From Polytrichum commune (taxonomy: Eukaryota > Streptophyta > Polytrichopsida > Polytrichales > Polytrichaceae), in the NCBI GenBank assembly GCA_950295325.1, contig OX485805.1:8000501-8064500 (forward strand): 64,000 bases of DNA. Reading direction: 5' to 3'. Within the stretch, counting starts at the first letter, position 1. Each line of letters begins with the position of its first letter. Below the pieces are notes generated by a model. That model was not told the DNA's origin, made no database searches, and saw only the letters and a program-made list of their open reading frames with translations. Position numbers and translations under genes: made by a program. This document shows positions 33,650 to 45,500 of the stretch, piece by piece.

Positions 33650-34740
33650 TGAAAGACTTGTATCTGTCCTTAGTTTGCAGTCAAGTAATCCTCTGCAAGC
33701 CCAAATGCTTCATTCTTTCTTTATACGACTCTCTAAGTTCACTACTAATGTGCAATTATGCTGATGAGTGCAGAGTGACATTTCGTTTAGGCATAAGGAC
33801 TCGAAAGAAGGCAGTCAGTAATCGTATTGATGTTATCCGGAATGATCCTACAAATTATAACAACCGGGCAATGGCAAAGCTTCAGCTTCTCCAAGTACCT
33901 TTTTTATGTTTGTGTTAGGCTATTATAAATGTTGGTGGTCACCTTCAAGCTGCCAGTAGGTTATTATTCAACCAATTTCAAAATGAGAGCTTTATGTGGC
34001 AAGTTCTCAAGAGGCCGAAGCAGGTATGAAGGCTGTTCAGATGAATCAGGTGAATTTGCACTTATGCTGATACGGATCGTCCTTAACATGGAATATGCGC
34101 AAGAAAGAATAAGTATCACCCACCTTCTGCCATTTCCAAACAACACACCTAAGAAGACAATGGGAGGCACAGCCACCACCTGCATATTTTGGGGCCGCTA
34201 TCACACCCTTTCCTATTGTGCCATCAGTTGTTTTATGCTCTTCAGCATCCAGATGATCCTGGTTCCAATCTTTAGTAACTAAGTATGCTCTAAGTAATGG
34301 CAATGAAATTGATCTGGGACAAGAAGTTTTCATAAGCTTCCTCATCTGTTTGAACTGTGAGAAGCTGGACCTCAAGCTAATTGAACACCTTATTTGCATC
34401 TACTATTGGAGTGATGTGGTTATTGCTTAACAAAGTGGACAAACAGATTTGAGGAAAGGTATTGCCAATAAATCTCTCAGACACAACAAAGAAGCCCATA
34501 AAAGAGTACCCAGCCACAGGAGCTTGCCTCCCACTTTTGCAATTCCTTGTCCTTGTGGCACGTCCATTCTCTAGCTTAAGCTTTTTATGCACATGCCTTA
34601 TTTTGTCTCCTCAAATGCCCTTGTTTAAGTATCCAGCCAAACTATTTCATCTTCGATCTGTGGCTCTTGTACAGAGCTATTCAAATAATGCGCTGTGGAC
34701 AACAATGGGTGATCCACATCACAATATGCAGCATTAGTTT
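33650..34740 (+). pseudogene. Partial duplicate of the TOC64-like TPR exons
   Basis: This segment repeats about 30780-31900 in order: GACTTGTATC and CTTAGTTTGCAG at the start, the first TPR exon at about 33772-33895, the second at about 34002-34050, and the third from about 34435. It encodes NDPTNYNNRAMAKLQLLQ and GQTDLRKGIANKSLRHNKEA. The first exon has a one-base shift and lacks several codons, so no continuous frame exists. No amidase sequence is present. It is a dead 3'-end duplication of the upstream gene. Confidence 0.8.
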
Positions 34741-35976
34741 CTCTAGGTGCGAAATGAAACTCAACTCTCGAGTTAGGAAACTGGAGTAAAGGTGTGAGAT
34801 TGCTGCACAAATGTTGGTCCAGTTATAGCTCCTCCGGACACCAAGGTCAACAATTTGCTTCTAATGAAGTTGTGGGAAACCAATTCTGAAACTTCCCACT
34901 AATGATTGATTCTATGGTGTGCAGATTACAGGCAAGGCCTCACTTCAAAACCCATGAATTAACTGCTAGTTAAGTGCGGATCGTATAAAAGTATCTACTG
35001 TATGAGTATAGAATGGTAATGTGTCTGTGTGGTTCTCCTTCATTGAAACAGCTTGTTTCCTCTTTCCAGCCCACGTCTTGGCCATCTTAGTCATCTTAAG
35101 CCACCCTTTGCTGATGCTCGACTGATGTGTTTATCATAGTGTGGGCTTTGAGATGCTTACTTAGGGCCTGCATTTCAGAACAGTCATGCTTATGTTGCAA
35201 AATAGTGATCCGGTTAGGTCAGTGACCCTCTGCATCGAATATAAGAAGAGATTGAATTCGGAAGCAAAGAACATAATATTTTAGAAAATCATCCACTCTG
35301 GCATTCAAGTCAACTTAGGTTGGAATGAATATCCACCAGGCACCCAGTACAGCATATTATGAAAAGCACGTCTCTGAAGTACAATCGGTGACAGTGGCTC
35401 CTACTTCAATGCTTGAAGTTCATCATTCTGAACAGCGAGAATGGATATCATTCTTCTACCTTACCCCAGAAAAAGTTCACCTGATTCCTGAATGGCACTC
35501 TGATGACAACATTTCAACGAAAACTATCAAAATCGAAAGCAAGTAAACAGTGACACGCTGCAACGAATATTCTATGAACTATGAACTATCGCGCAGTAAA
35601 TCAATATTCTAACGACAGTACTCAAGCTCGACAGATTTTGACGAATTTGTAAGTGGACATCAACATCAGTATACTACTCAACTAGTGTAATTGGGTTGTT
35701 TTTTTTGGGGGGGCTCGTAAAACATGTCGCAGCATTCTCCTTGACGAAATCATCATCATATATATATATCGATTCTTTTCTTTTTCTTTCTGATTTTGAC
35801 GGAGAGAACACGTGAATAGAGTGGCAAGAATTGAATGCAAGGGCAGTAGCCTAGCTTGAGATTGAGAGTCCAAGAAGTGAAGAGTTGCATAAAATTCCTG
35901 AAGAGGATTCTACATCACCCCATGGAAAGGGGAAAGGGGAGCCGCAATGTGAAATGGATTTTTGTCAGACTGGGGA
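34741..35976. other. Intergenic
   Basis: No domain is recognised. There is a T/G run (TTTTTTTTGGGGGGG) at about 35698-35713 and a (TA)n run at about 35758-35768. Confidence 0.5.
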
Positions 35977-36190
35977 CACTACACTAAATATTGTAGTTAG
36001 TGTCACCAATTCTATTTGTCTTGCTCAATACTAATTGTAAACCGCCCATGTAGTGTCACCAACACTAAATGTAAATCTAATGTTATTTGTCATTCCTTGT
36101 AAAAACACTTTGGGTATAATAGAATTACAATGTTGCAATTATTGTCATTGATTAAGTGATTCATCATCCAAATGTCTATCATATCTCCCA
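35977..36190. mobile_element. CACTA-like element fragment
   Basis: It begins with CACTACACTAAATATTGTAG followed by TTAGTGTCACC, and matches the right part of the element at 20553-20932 in inverted orientation, including the stretches around CCGCCCATGTAGTGTCACC and CAATGTTGCAATTATTGTCA. The opposite end was not found, so it is a fragment or one end of a longer element. Confidence 0.5.
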
Positions 36191-38380
36191 TGCCGAACGT
36201 ATTTAACATAAGAACCCAAGGTAAGGCTTGAGTTTGGGATGGGAATGTCTTTGGCCTCAACCTACGATATTGTCATACAATATTGAGATATCATAGTATA
36301 GAAGTTGGAGTGGGAACAACAAATTAAGAACACATTTAGCCAAATCAACATAATTGCCATACAATATGCACATACAATTTTAATTCATAAAAGACGGCTT
36401 GAAAATAAAGAGCCCATTTAAAATCTACAAAATCATACTTAATTCACCGAACTCAATGTCCCCCCCCCCTCCTCCTCCACCGGTTCTCCCGGTGGTACTA
36501 TTTAACCGGCGCCAAAATAGTGTCTACTCCCTGAAAAGGGTGAAGTAGTATTACATCCAACGCCACTACCCTGGGGTATGGCTAAGGTTGTCTTATGAAC
36601 AGACACTTTATTCACTCCGGCCCCCCTTTGCGGGGTTGGAGTTCTTCTTCTTCTTTGGAGTGGGAATAACACCCTTCCCCAACCTAAGGTGTGTGGGTGT
36701 TATTCGGTTAGTTTTTCATGTTCTCGAACTTCTACCAATCATGTTCACACAACAAAACTTGTGTTGTATGAGCAAATCTGCAATGAAGCATAAGCAAAAA
36801 TTGGTTTTAAAAACTAGATCTCCTTTGATTTACATCTGATTATATCGGAAGTGCTTGGTTGTTGATTCTTTATATGGATACCTCCATTCCCCCCAATTGT
36901 TTGACTATTGAGTCTAGAATGGACGAATATTTTGAGCACGTAGTCCAAACACATGTCTTGGTGGGTTTCATTTTTAGATCTAACCGAAGCACACATCACT
37001 TAAATATAGGTGTCTCATTAAGGAAAATAACCAAATAAGGCCCACATACTTTACATTGTCATCCATAATTGAGGTTGGGTTGAGTTTAGGGTTGAAATCG
37101 GATTGAAAACAAACCTCCCTTGATTTAGTTATGAGTATATAAAAAATGCATTGATTCTTCATATGAATGGTTCCCCCCAAGTGTGTTGACTATTGAGTGT
37201 AGAATGGATGATAAAATCTGAGCGTGTAGTCTAGCAAGCTCTTTTGAACACATGTCTTATTGGGTTCTATTCTTAGAACTAACCTAACCACACAACACTC
37301 AAACACAAGTGTCCCATTTAGCGAATAAGGCCCACATACATTATATTGTCATATGGTATTGAGGTTGGGTTGAGGTTGGGGTGGGCTTGCTCTTACACAT
37401 GCTTAAGAATGCTTAAGAATGCCCATATAAAGCCCATGTTCCTTATTGGAACCTCAGGGTCGGTTCACATGGGGTTCCAAGTCCTAAGTCCCAATTCACA
37501 TGAGGTCAACCCATGCAACATCAACCAATTGAGAGCATGGAAGTTGGGACTTACCACTTTACACAAGGTCTCAAATCTCAAGTCCCAAGCATGACATAGC
37601 TGCCTACATGATAACACTTTTTGGAGGTGAGGCTCGGGACTTGTGTTGAGGGTTGGGTCAAGCAAAAAGCTAGACCCAACTCGCAAGTCCCGAGATTTTT
37701 TTTAACACTAAACAATCAAGATTCAACATACACCATATTTTAATTGATTCGTAAGGCTCAAAAGTTGGGACTTCGCCTCCATGTTGGGACTTCATAACAC
37801 CAACAAGGCTTTGGCGTTTGATCCCTATTCTAATCATGGCAAGATTGAGTCTTTGCGAAGCCTATCCGCACAACTAGCCCAACTGATTCTCGCAACCAGC
37901 AAGCTATTATTACAGCATGCAAATACTCAAACTGCACGTAAATTCAACAACACAATGTGACACACGGCACATAGCCAAGCCGACATGTTCAGTTGTTTTG
38001 CATTGTTTAAACTTGAAACAATTTATTGTTATCTAAGCAGATGAGTGGCTCAACTGTCCCTTTGCTCTCGCAAAATGAATAACACTCAAGTGGAGTATTA
38101 TTAACTTCACAAGGGTGACCCAACATAAGAGCAGTAGAATTCTCTACAACTTGTCAATATTCTTGACACTAAGAAAGCAACACCCTAGTGTTGAGTAAAG
38201 TTATATTGCTGACATGAGTGAGACACACGAACCAAAGGCCGTGACCACGTAATTATGAGAACCCTTGATTCTCATCCAAAAGCCATACCACTAACAACCA
38301 TGAAACATCATTTATAATATACCATGTAAGTATTAATGTAGACTTCTCCATCAACAATAATCTCTTCGAGCCTTGAGGCC
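36191..38380. other. Intergenic with dispersed and inverted repeats
   Basis: Two neighbouring copies of a dispersed repeat lie at about 36900-37030 and 37185-37350 (shared GTCTAGAATGGA, ACACATGTCTT and AATAAGGCCCACATAC-like segments). An inverted repeat sits at about 37632-37693 (CTCGGGACTTG, then GTTGGGTC, against GACCCAAC, then CAAGTCCCGAG). A palindrome lies at 38056-38120. There is a (C)10 run near 36466. No gene is recognised. Confidence 0.5.
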
Positions 38381-38534
38381 TTCACCTTCTAGTGTGACGT
38401 GAACAGGGACGGTCCCGGCCTTTCCGACCAATGAGAGATCTTCGAAGGCAACACGGTCACGGGCCCTCAGTCTCATGTGCGAAGCGGCCCTTCAGTATTA
38501 ACGTTAGCAAGGGCAAGAGGAGCGATCGAAAAGG

Positions 38535-38552
38535 GGCCCACCTTATCCGAAA
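38535..38552 (-). promoter_or_regulatory. I-box plus TGGGCC motif upstream of ATP synthase gamma
   Basis: Read on the minus strand the stretch is CGGATAAGGTGGGCCCC. It combines GATAAGG (I-box/GATA element, common in light-regulated genes) with TGGGCC (site II-like). It lies about 230 bases before the ATG at 38778. The match is to known plant motifs and activity is not shown. A pyrimidine-rich stretch at 38628-38662 follows, as often seen in plant leaders. Confidence 0.35.
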
Positions 38553-38777
38553 GGCAAAAGCTCAACAATGTTGGCCTCTCCCCCATGCGTTGCAGATAGC
38601 TCCTGTAAGGCTCTCCGCCATAGCCACACCTCTTCATCTCCTTCACTCCCCTCCCCTCCCTCCGAAGGGTGCCTGCTGCTGCTGCTTGCGTTGTCATTCC
38701 CAAGTGCGCCGCATTCCACTCCCAAGGGCCTGCTGCGACAGACAGCGCCCGCCTGTCGCCCAGCTCGTCCTCCAGCC

Positions 38778-41017
38778 ATGGCCTCCTCGCTGTCTGCCGT
38801 TGCGCAGTGCGGCATGGCCACCTACGAGGGCCTCTCCACCCGCTCCCTGGCGCTGCGGTCCAGCGAATTCGTCGACTTTTCGTCCTCCGAGGTTGGAGTG
38901 GCCGCAGGCAAGAAGCGCAGGAGCAGCGTCACGGTGGCGGGGTTGAAGGACCTGCGCGACCGTATCGCCACTGTCAAGAACACGCAGAAGATCACCGATG
39001 CCATGAAGCTCGTGGCCGCTGCTAAGGTGCGGCGTGCGCAGGAGGCCGTCGTCAATGGCCGCCCGTTCTCGGAGAATCTCGTCAAGGTGTTGTATAATGT
39101 GAACGAGCAGATTCAGACCGAGGATATCGACATTCCCTTGACCAATGTGAGTGTGCGGTGGTGGTGGTTGCCTCTATCCCTAAGTTTTGGAACCCGGATT
39201 TTCGTCGTTTGTTTGTAGTCTCCAATGTGTGGCATACTGCAATTGTATCTTTCCTCCTGCCAGGTTGCATTCTTAAATGATGGATGGGTTCGATGTGTGA
39301 GATGATGTGGCACTTGGCGCCTGGTAGATTGTCATCTTGCTGATGATGTCCCCAGCGTCTGACAATCTTGCACCTTCCACGGTTCTCTTAGCTTCGAATC
39401 TCGCAGGTGTTGGACCTCGAATGATGCATTCTAACATTTGGTAGTGACGATGATGTTGCGGATAAGGAAGGGGCTGAATTGTAATGTCACGCGATTCGTG
39501 TTGTAGATTGCCTCTGGTATATCGTTTCTTGCCGATAATATCGCCAGCGTCTGAAATTTTGCATCTTCCAGGGTTCTCTTGGCTTCGAATTTCGGAGGTG
39601 TTGGACTTCGAATGATGTATTTAGCGTTTGGTAGCGACGATGGCATTGCAGATAAGGAAGAAGCTGAATAATTATAAGGTCACACGATTCTTGCGGAAGG
39701 TTTCAATCGTCTTAGATGTGGCATCTGTAGTCATGCACTTAGATTCTGGTAAATTCACTTATTGCCGATGATGTCGCCAGCGTCTGAAATTGGTGCACGG
39801 CCCAAGATGCACTTAGCTCCCAATTTCGGAGGCATTGGACCTCGATTGATTCATTGTCGCATTTGGTAGAGACGATGTCATTGCGGATAACGGAGGACCT
39901 GAATAATGTCACGAGATTCTTGCGGATGGTTCAACATCTGAACTATGGTATCTGTAATGATGCCCTTAGAGTCTGGTAGATATTTTCCTGCTGATAGTGT
40001 CGCCAGCGTCTGATATATTCGCTCCGTCCACGATGCTTTAACTTCCCAATTTCGAAGGTATTGCACTTCGAAGGGCGCATTGTATCATCTGGTAGTGACG
40101 ATGACATTGCGAGCAAGGAATGAGCCGAATAATATGCGTCCCGTGAATCATCACACTTTCAGGCAATGGTGATATTTCTCTGTGCGGAACGATCTATTGA
40201 ATTGTGAGAAACTACATGTTTATCTGATAGGGTATGTTTTCCTCATTTGTTTCAGGTGCGCCCCGTGAAGAAGATTGCGCTCGTCGTGATCACCGGAGAC
40301 AGGGGTCTGTGCGGAGGGTTCAACAACTTCGTGCTCAAGAAGGCCGAGGAGAGGATGAAAGAGCTCCGCGGTATCGGAGTGGAGTACACTGTGGTGAGCA
40401 TTGGAAAGAAAGGAAACAGCTACTTCAAGAGAAGGCCACAAATCCCCGTGGACAGGTTCTTGGACGCTGGAAACGCACCAACCACAAAGGAAGCGCAGTC
40501 AATCGCCGACGAGCTCTTCTCTCTGTTCGTCAGCGAGGATGTTGACAAGGTGGAGCTTCTTTACACCCGGTTTGTGTCCTTGATCAAGTCTGACCCTATC
40601 ATCCACACATTACTGCCCCTATCTCCTCAGGGAGAGGTTTGCGACGTAAGTGGAAATTGCGTGGACGCTGCCGAGGATGAGATGTTCAGATTGACCACAA
40701 AGGAAGGCAAGTTCTCCGTTGAGAGGGAGACAATGAGGACCGAGACTCCGGAGTTCAGCGGTGTGCTCACATTCGAGCAGGAGCCAGTGCAAATTCTCGA
40801 TGCATTGTTGCCTTTGTACTTGAACAGCCAGATTCTTCGTGCGTTGCAGGAGTCTATTGCCAGCGAACTGGCTGCCCGTATGAACGCAATGAACAACGCA
40901 TCTGACAACGCAGCTGACTTGAAGAAGAGCCTCTCGATCTCCTACAACAGGCAACGTCAAGCTAAGATCACCGGAGAGATTCTGGAGATTGTTGCTGGAT
41001 CTACTGCCACCATCTAA
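38778..41017 (+). CDS. ATPC: Chloroplast ATP synthase gamma subunit (nuclear-encoded)
   Basis: Exons 38778-39146 and 40256-41017 encode 376 aa, close to the 373 of Arabidopsis ATPC1. The ATG lies in a strong context (GCCATGG). An in-frame upstream ATG at 38568 would add 70 residues but is probably leader. Residues 1 to about 45 are a Ser-rich transit peptide. The mature part starts near [32 protein letters not shown] and the C-terminal helix ([20 protein letters not shown], then [12 protein letters not shown]) are the rotor-shaft signatures. The redox-switch loop [17 protein letters not shown] has Cys252 and Cys258, the thioredoxin-reduced pair specific to chloroplast gamma. The protein is the central rotor of CF1 in the thylakoid ATP synthase. 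The intron (39147-40255) contains four tandem repeats. Confidence 0.98.
39317..40165 (+). repeat. Four tandem repeats inside the ATP synthase gamma intron
   Basis: Units start near 39317, 39513, 39745 and 39974 with CTGGTA, and are 190-235 bp long. Each contains GATGATGTCGCCAGCGTCTGA-like sequence, then TTGGACCTCGAATGATGCAT-like, TTTGGTAGTGACGATG-like and GCGGATAAGGAAG-like segments. They are diverged and fill most of the intron. Confidence 0.85.
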
Positions 41018-42000
41018 GTTGTTGGCTATTTGGACTCTTTGGAGGATTTTTTATCTTATGTATTTCCAGTGTACACTAGGCGGAGACAGGATGATGGGAG
41101 GCCGCAGGGAGGAATTCTTTTGTACAAGTGAGAGGGTTTCTTATTAGAGGGCTCCATATGCCTCGCAGTTTGTTTTTGTAATGCAACAGCCACTGCGGTC
41201 ACTACCACTACCACTAATGTCCCCTCCAGTTGTTGTTCCTCAAAAATTTCTGCATTCTGATTTAGTACGATGCGAGTCCTGCTTCGCAGCCGTGACAATA
41301 AGTTTTTAGTATTTTTCCTTCTCTTTCGAATTCCAACTCTGTATCATGCATTCATACCTGGTTGGCATGTGTCCTACGCCTAGATTAGATAATCATAGCT
41401 CTACGGAAACTCACTTGGTATAAAGAGCTGAGGCTGCTTACCAGCATTTCTTCCGGCCAACAATGGCCAGAATCAAAAAGTAAAGTTATTGCACTCTGGA
41501 CCTTGCAATCCAGCCTCATTCTATACAAATCTGTGGCTTCTCTCACCGGTGTGGTATCAATGCCGCATTATTACCACTTCTTTGAGCAAAGATCTGGCAA
41601 TGTGTCAGATCACTATCTAGTGTATCTCTGGTGACATTTCTTTTGTTGTCGAGTCTTCAAATCCTGCACAAACCCACATCTGTTTCTAAAAACATGTCAC
41701 CACAGTGGCCAGATCAAAAAGTCTTTAAGTAGTTACCTCACTCTGGACCTTGTTTAGACTTCCCGAACTATGGCTTTCCTCACTGTTATGGTAGATTGAA
41801 CGCTGCACCATCACCACGCTTTTGAGCAAAGATCTGATTGTGTGTCAGATTGCTACCCAGGGCATTGGTTTCTGCTAATCCTCAAAATTACAGGTCATCA
41901 CTGATGACATTCCGTCAAATCTTCAAATTCCTGCGCAGGTTCTTAACCTTAGACCTGCCACCTGTTCCTAGAAACACCTCTACATAATTTTCTGCAATCC
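41018..42000 (+). repeat. 3' flank of ATP synthase gamma with a two-copy tandem repeat
   Basis: 41018 to about 41320 is probably the 3' UTR. At about 41465-41705 and 41709-41990 two diverged direct copies share GGCCAGA(A)TCAAAAAGT, CACTCTGGACCTTG, TTTGAGCAAAGATCTG and TGTGTCAGAT. No protein is recognised. Confidence 0.65.
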
Positions 42001-44780
42001 AACATCATCTGGTCAATTATGATCACCATTTACATTTAACCCGTTGAATTCTGTCCTATGTGCACAGAGACATGGATTAATGAGCGTTCACACCAATGGA
42101 GACTCAGAAATCCATACTTTCGCAACAGAATTGGTGATGTGGTTGCTGAATTAGACTCTTCAGGTGAAACGTTTCAGTTGGTCGCAAGCTTTGAAACATC
42201 ATCATTGTACCTACCTGCAAATGAATATGGAATACAACAGATACATGTACATGTAAGTGAAGCGCCAGACGTGCTTGTCCTTTGAAGCTGATGGGAATTC
42301 TGATGAGTTCCAATATGTTACCGACAGTGATCCTATCTGCGGTACATACAATTCAACTCTGTCAAACTGTGTGAAATTGTGGATATGTGATCTCGGTGGC
42401 ACGAATGTGTATCATCCTTTCCGGACCGGATTTACAAGTTGAGCAGTTTTGCACATTTGATATTCCCACACATAATGGACCATGGTGATTCATGCGGCAT
42501 ATGCTTAGAAGATTCAAAAGTACGAATATGTCAGAGATGCCTTTTGTCAATGTAGGGGTGCACAGGCTAGGGTAAGTATTGACGGGACAATTTCAGATGA
42601 AGTTGCGTCACGAAATGTGGGGTCAGGTGATGATTCATGATCCGATGCAAGCTTTTGGATCAAACACGAGGTCAAAGAAAATCAGGGTTTCAGGGCATAC
42701 GTAAAAGCCTAGTTTGCATTTCTGGTAACTTAGGGCTGTGCATTACTATCCTGAGGGGATCTGAGAGCAATGAAGGGGGAGAACCAGATGAATTGGTTGA
42801 GTTTGAGGAAAAATCAGTTTGAAGTTCAAGACTTCAGTCAAGTTAGCGATCATTTTAGAGGAATTTATACAATATATCTCAATGAAAAAATGAAAGATGT
42901 TAACATGTAACTTGTTGGACTTGGAAAAGTGCAGTTGCAAAACAAAAAAAAAAAAAAGGAAAATTTGTAGTCGTTTAGCGACTGCAAATGAGGTTGGTCA
43001 GAAAAATTGCAGCCGATTTCAGTTGCGGTTTTTTGGGCATAGTTTTCTACTAGTGCAAATCAAAGTTTCTTCATCCAAAAACAATTTCTCCCTACAATTG
43101 TATTGATTGTTGATTCTCATTCTTCATGTAAACATTGATCACGTTTTCCATGTGGATGAGGAGTCAAGGTTTTTCATTTGGTAGTTTTTGTTGATTTGGT
43201 TGGCACGTGTTCAATGGGCCCTTATTGGGCATGCACACTCTTAAAAATCATTCCAGCTTACTAGAATATATGATGGTTTTAATTAGTGACTAATTTTCTC
43301 TTGGAATAAAATATAAAACGCGTCAAAGTTGTCATGAACATTAGAGTTCTCAACATGAATTTTAGTCATAAGATAGTTCTTTTGCATGCAAGACCTTTGG
43401 TAAGTTTTTGGTGCATGTTTGGAGGTAGCGTGGACCCATTTGAATGAAGAACATTCCATGTTGGCTCACTAAGCATCAAACAAGTCTTGGCATGCCAAGA
43501 GGGGCTAAAATAGGTTTGGCCTCAATGAACCAAATTATATAATTGTATCATTATGTAACGTTTTCATGTTACAATTTATGTATATTTTCATCCATTGCAT
43601 CATTAAAAGTCTACACATATATTGTGAAAAAAAATCAAATACCATAAATAAATAAATCAGTGGTTGCCCCAATTTCAAATCTTTGAATTTGCAACTGTTG
43701 AATCTTCTCAAAATTTGTTGAATTGAAGAAACCCTTCTTCCATGATTATCGTCATGGAGTTGGCTTTGACATTAATAGAATGTGATTATCAATCAAGGGG
43801 GAATTTTGATGATAGTGGCCCTCAAATGCCTCCAAGCGGAATACAATTTCCAAGTCCACAAGCATGGAACCCCATGCAATGAAAACATTAGAGGGCACAT
43901 TGTCACAACTATCTTCTATTTTCTTAAAGAAACACATGGTCTCTTTAGAGTATTTCAACATGTGAGTTGATCACCCTAGTTATAGGCCGTGAGAGGGGAC
44001 TACACACATGGAAGTAAAGGCTTTGTGAGGACCGCTTGGTCCTTCAAGGGTTAGCCCTTAAGTGTCTAAGGGGTCCATAATTGGCCTCTTCAAGCAAACA
44101 AAATAGCATGTTTTAGCTACGTAATTATATTTTTAACTAATCGTGTAAAAAACAACCCTATGGAAAACCTACTTGATTATTTAGTTACTACATTGTTTGA
44201 ATAAGTTAAACACTTTGATGCTATTGAATATTCAAGTTAAGATATGCAGATTGAGTGCCCTTGGATGTAAACACATACATTATATTTAGATCATCATTAT
44301 GTAGTATTATTATATGTGTATTTTCTCCTTGACATCTCTCTCTCTCTCTCTCTCTCTCTATAAAACAATATTTATGATCTTGGTGAAGCCCGTATAAATT
44401 GTATATGTACCATTGTGGAGGACCATGTACAATATATGGTTCTGGAAGGTTTAGGGTATTTTACACTTCCTACATAGTCCATACCTACTACACCTTCTAA
44501 ACCTATTATTGTGACCCACTATAGTAGGTCATACAATGATAATGGTTAGTGTGATTCTTTTTAGCCCACACCATTTTTGAGACCATAACATTATAATTCA
44601 TAGCTAGGAATATTGAACCAATGGTTTTTCCACAAATATGAATCACTTAAGGTTGAAAATCCTAATCTCAATATTATATCAACAATATCAACATTTTGTT
44701 AACATTCTATCATTTTGTATTTGAATATGAATAGTGTACTAGTTTATAAGTCAACCGAAGTTTTTAACCCACACATGAAA
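42001..44780. other. Intergenic, no gene recognised
   Basis: Short unrelated ORFs occur at 42058-42285 and 42257-42442; neither has a known domain or clear splice context. There is an A-run at about 42942-42957 and a (CT)12 microsatellite at about 44335-44359. Confidence 0.45.
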
Positions 44781-44784
44781 TATA

Positions 44785-45029
44785 CTCCCTCCATCCCATA
44801 ATGGTTGTCAGTGTTCCTAACTTTGGCGAGATTAAGGCCTGTTGACCATTGACTGAGTTGGAAGTATGATTCTTGTAATAGAAAACAACAACTACTCCGA
44901 AATGGCCCTGGAAGTTTTGGTGTCAAAAGACTTCTTGATATAAAAAGTTTGGCGCGAAAATATTTAACTTTGAGCCTCGAATTCGTAGCCGAGCAGATAA
45001 ACCACACAATCATTTTGGGGTAGAGGGGG
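44785..45029. mobile_element. Stowaway-like MITE (Tc1/mariner type)
   Basis: The left end CTCCCTCCATCCCATAATGG matches the plant Stowaway consensus start. The right end is its imperfect inverse (CATTTTGGGGTAGAGGGGG). TA dinucleotides flank both sides (44783-44784 and 45030-45031), the expected target duplication. The element is 245 bp and non-coding. Confidence 0.75.
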
Positions 45030-45165
45030 TAGTGGGCCACAGTGTTTTCGATCCACATGAACTTTCCGCCCATGATAATAGGTGTAAACAATGTACTTGT
45101 CATATAAAAGGCAAACAAAGCCATTGCCAAGTGAAATATGGTAAACATGTGTCATTCTAGAATTT

Positions 45166-45500
45166 TTGTCTTTGCACCCACTTCTTATAGGATGTGAAAT
45201 TTGCAACTAGTGCGAAGACATTAGCAAATCCAAATCATGTCCATAGCTAGTTGCCTCATAGCTCTAGGAGCTTGTTAGAATATCTTATCCATGATCAAAG
45301 TGGAGATTTCCATGCTCACTAAATGGTCAAATAGTCCCCCCCCCCCTCACACACACACAATTATGTTGATCATTTAGCCTATAATGGTTGGCATATTTTG
45401 AGCATGTAGTCCAATCTCATTAAAAACATGTGTCTTTTTGGTGTTTGTTCTTAGATCCACATCTAACGACCTACCACGCAAATACAGCAAATTGGTTATT
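45166..45500. repeat. Dispersed repeat family member
   Basis: Parts of this segment recur at 32860-33036 (TGCACCCAC, then AAAGTGGAGATT), 36900-37030, 37185-37350 and 62445-62640 (GTCAAATAG, then GTAGTCCAATCT, then TTCTTAGATC). Copies are well diverged and lack a clear terminus. A C-run followed by (CA)n lies at 45336-45359. Confidence 0.6.

Noticed and set aside
38568-38777. Upstream in-frame ATG for ATP synthase gamma
   Set aside because: Would add 70 residues not seen in the family; the ATG at 38778 has a stronger context and gives a normal transit peptide.
38431-39085. Long alternative frames over the ATP synthase gamma first exon
   Set aside because: Shadow frames caused by GC-rich codons; the gamma frame is conserved and continues in phase into exon 2.
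42058-42442. Overlapping 60-75 codon ORFs after the ATP synthase gamma flank
   Set aside because: No domain, no splice context and no duplicate to support coding.
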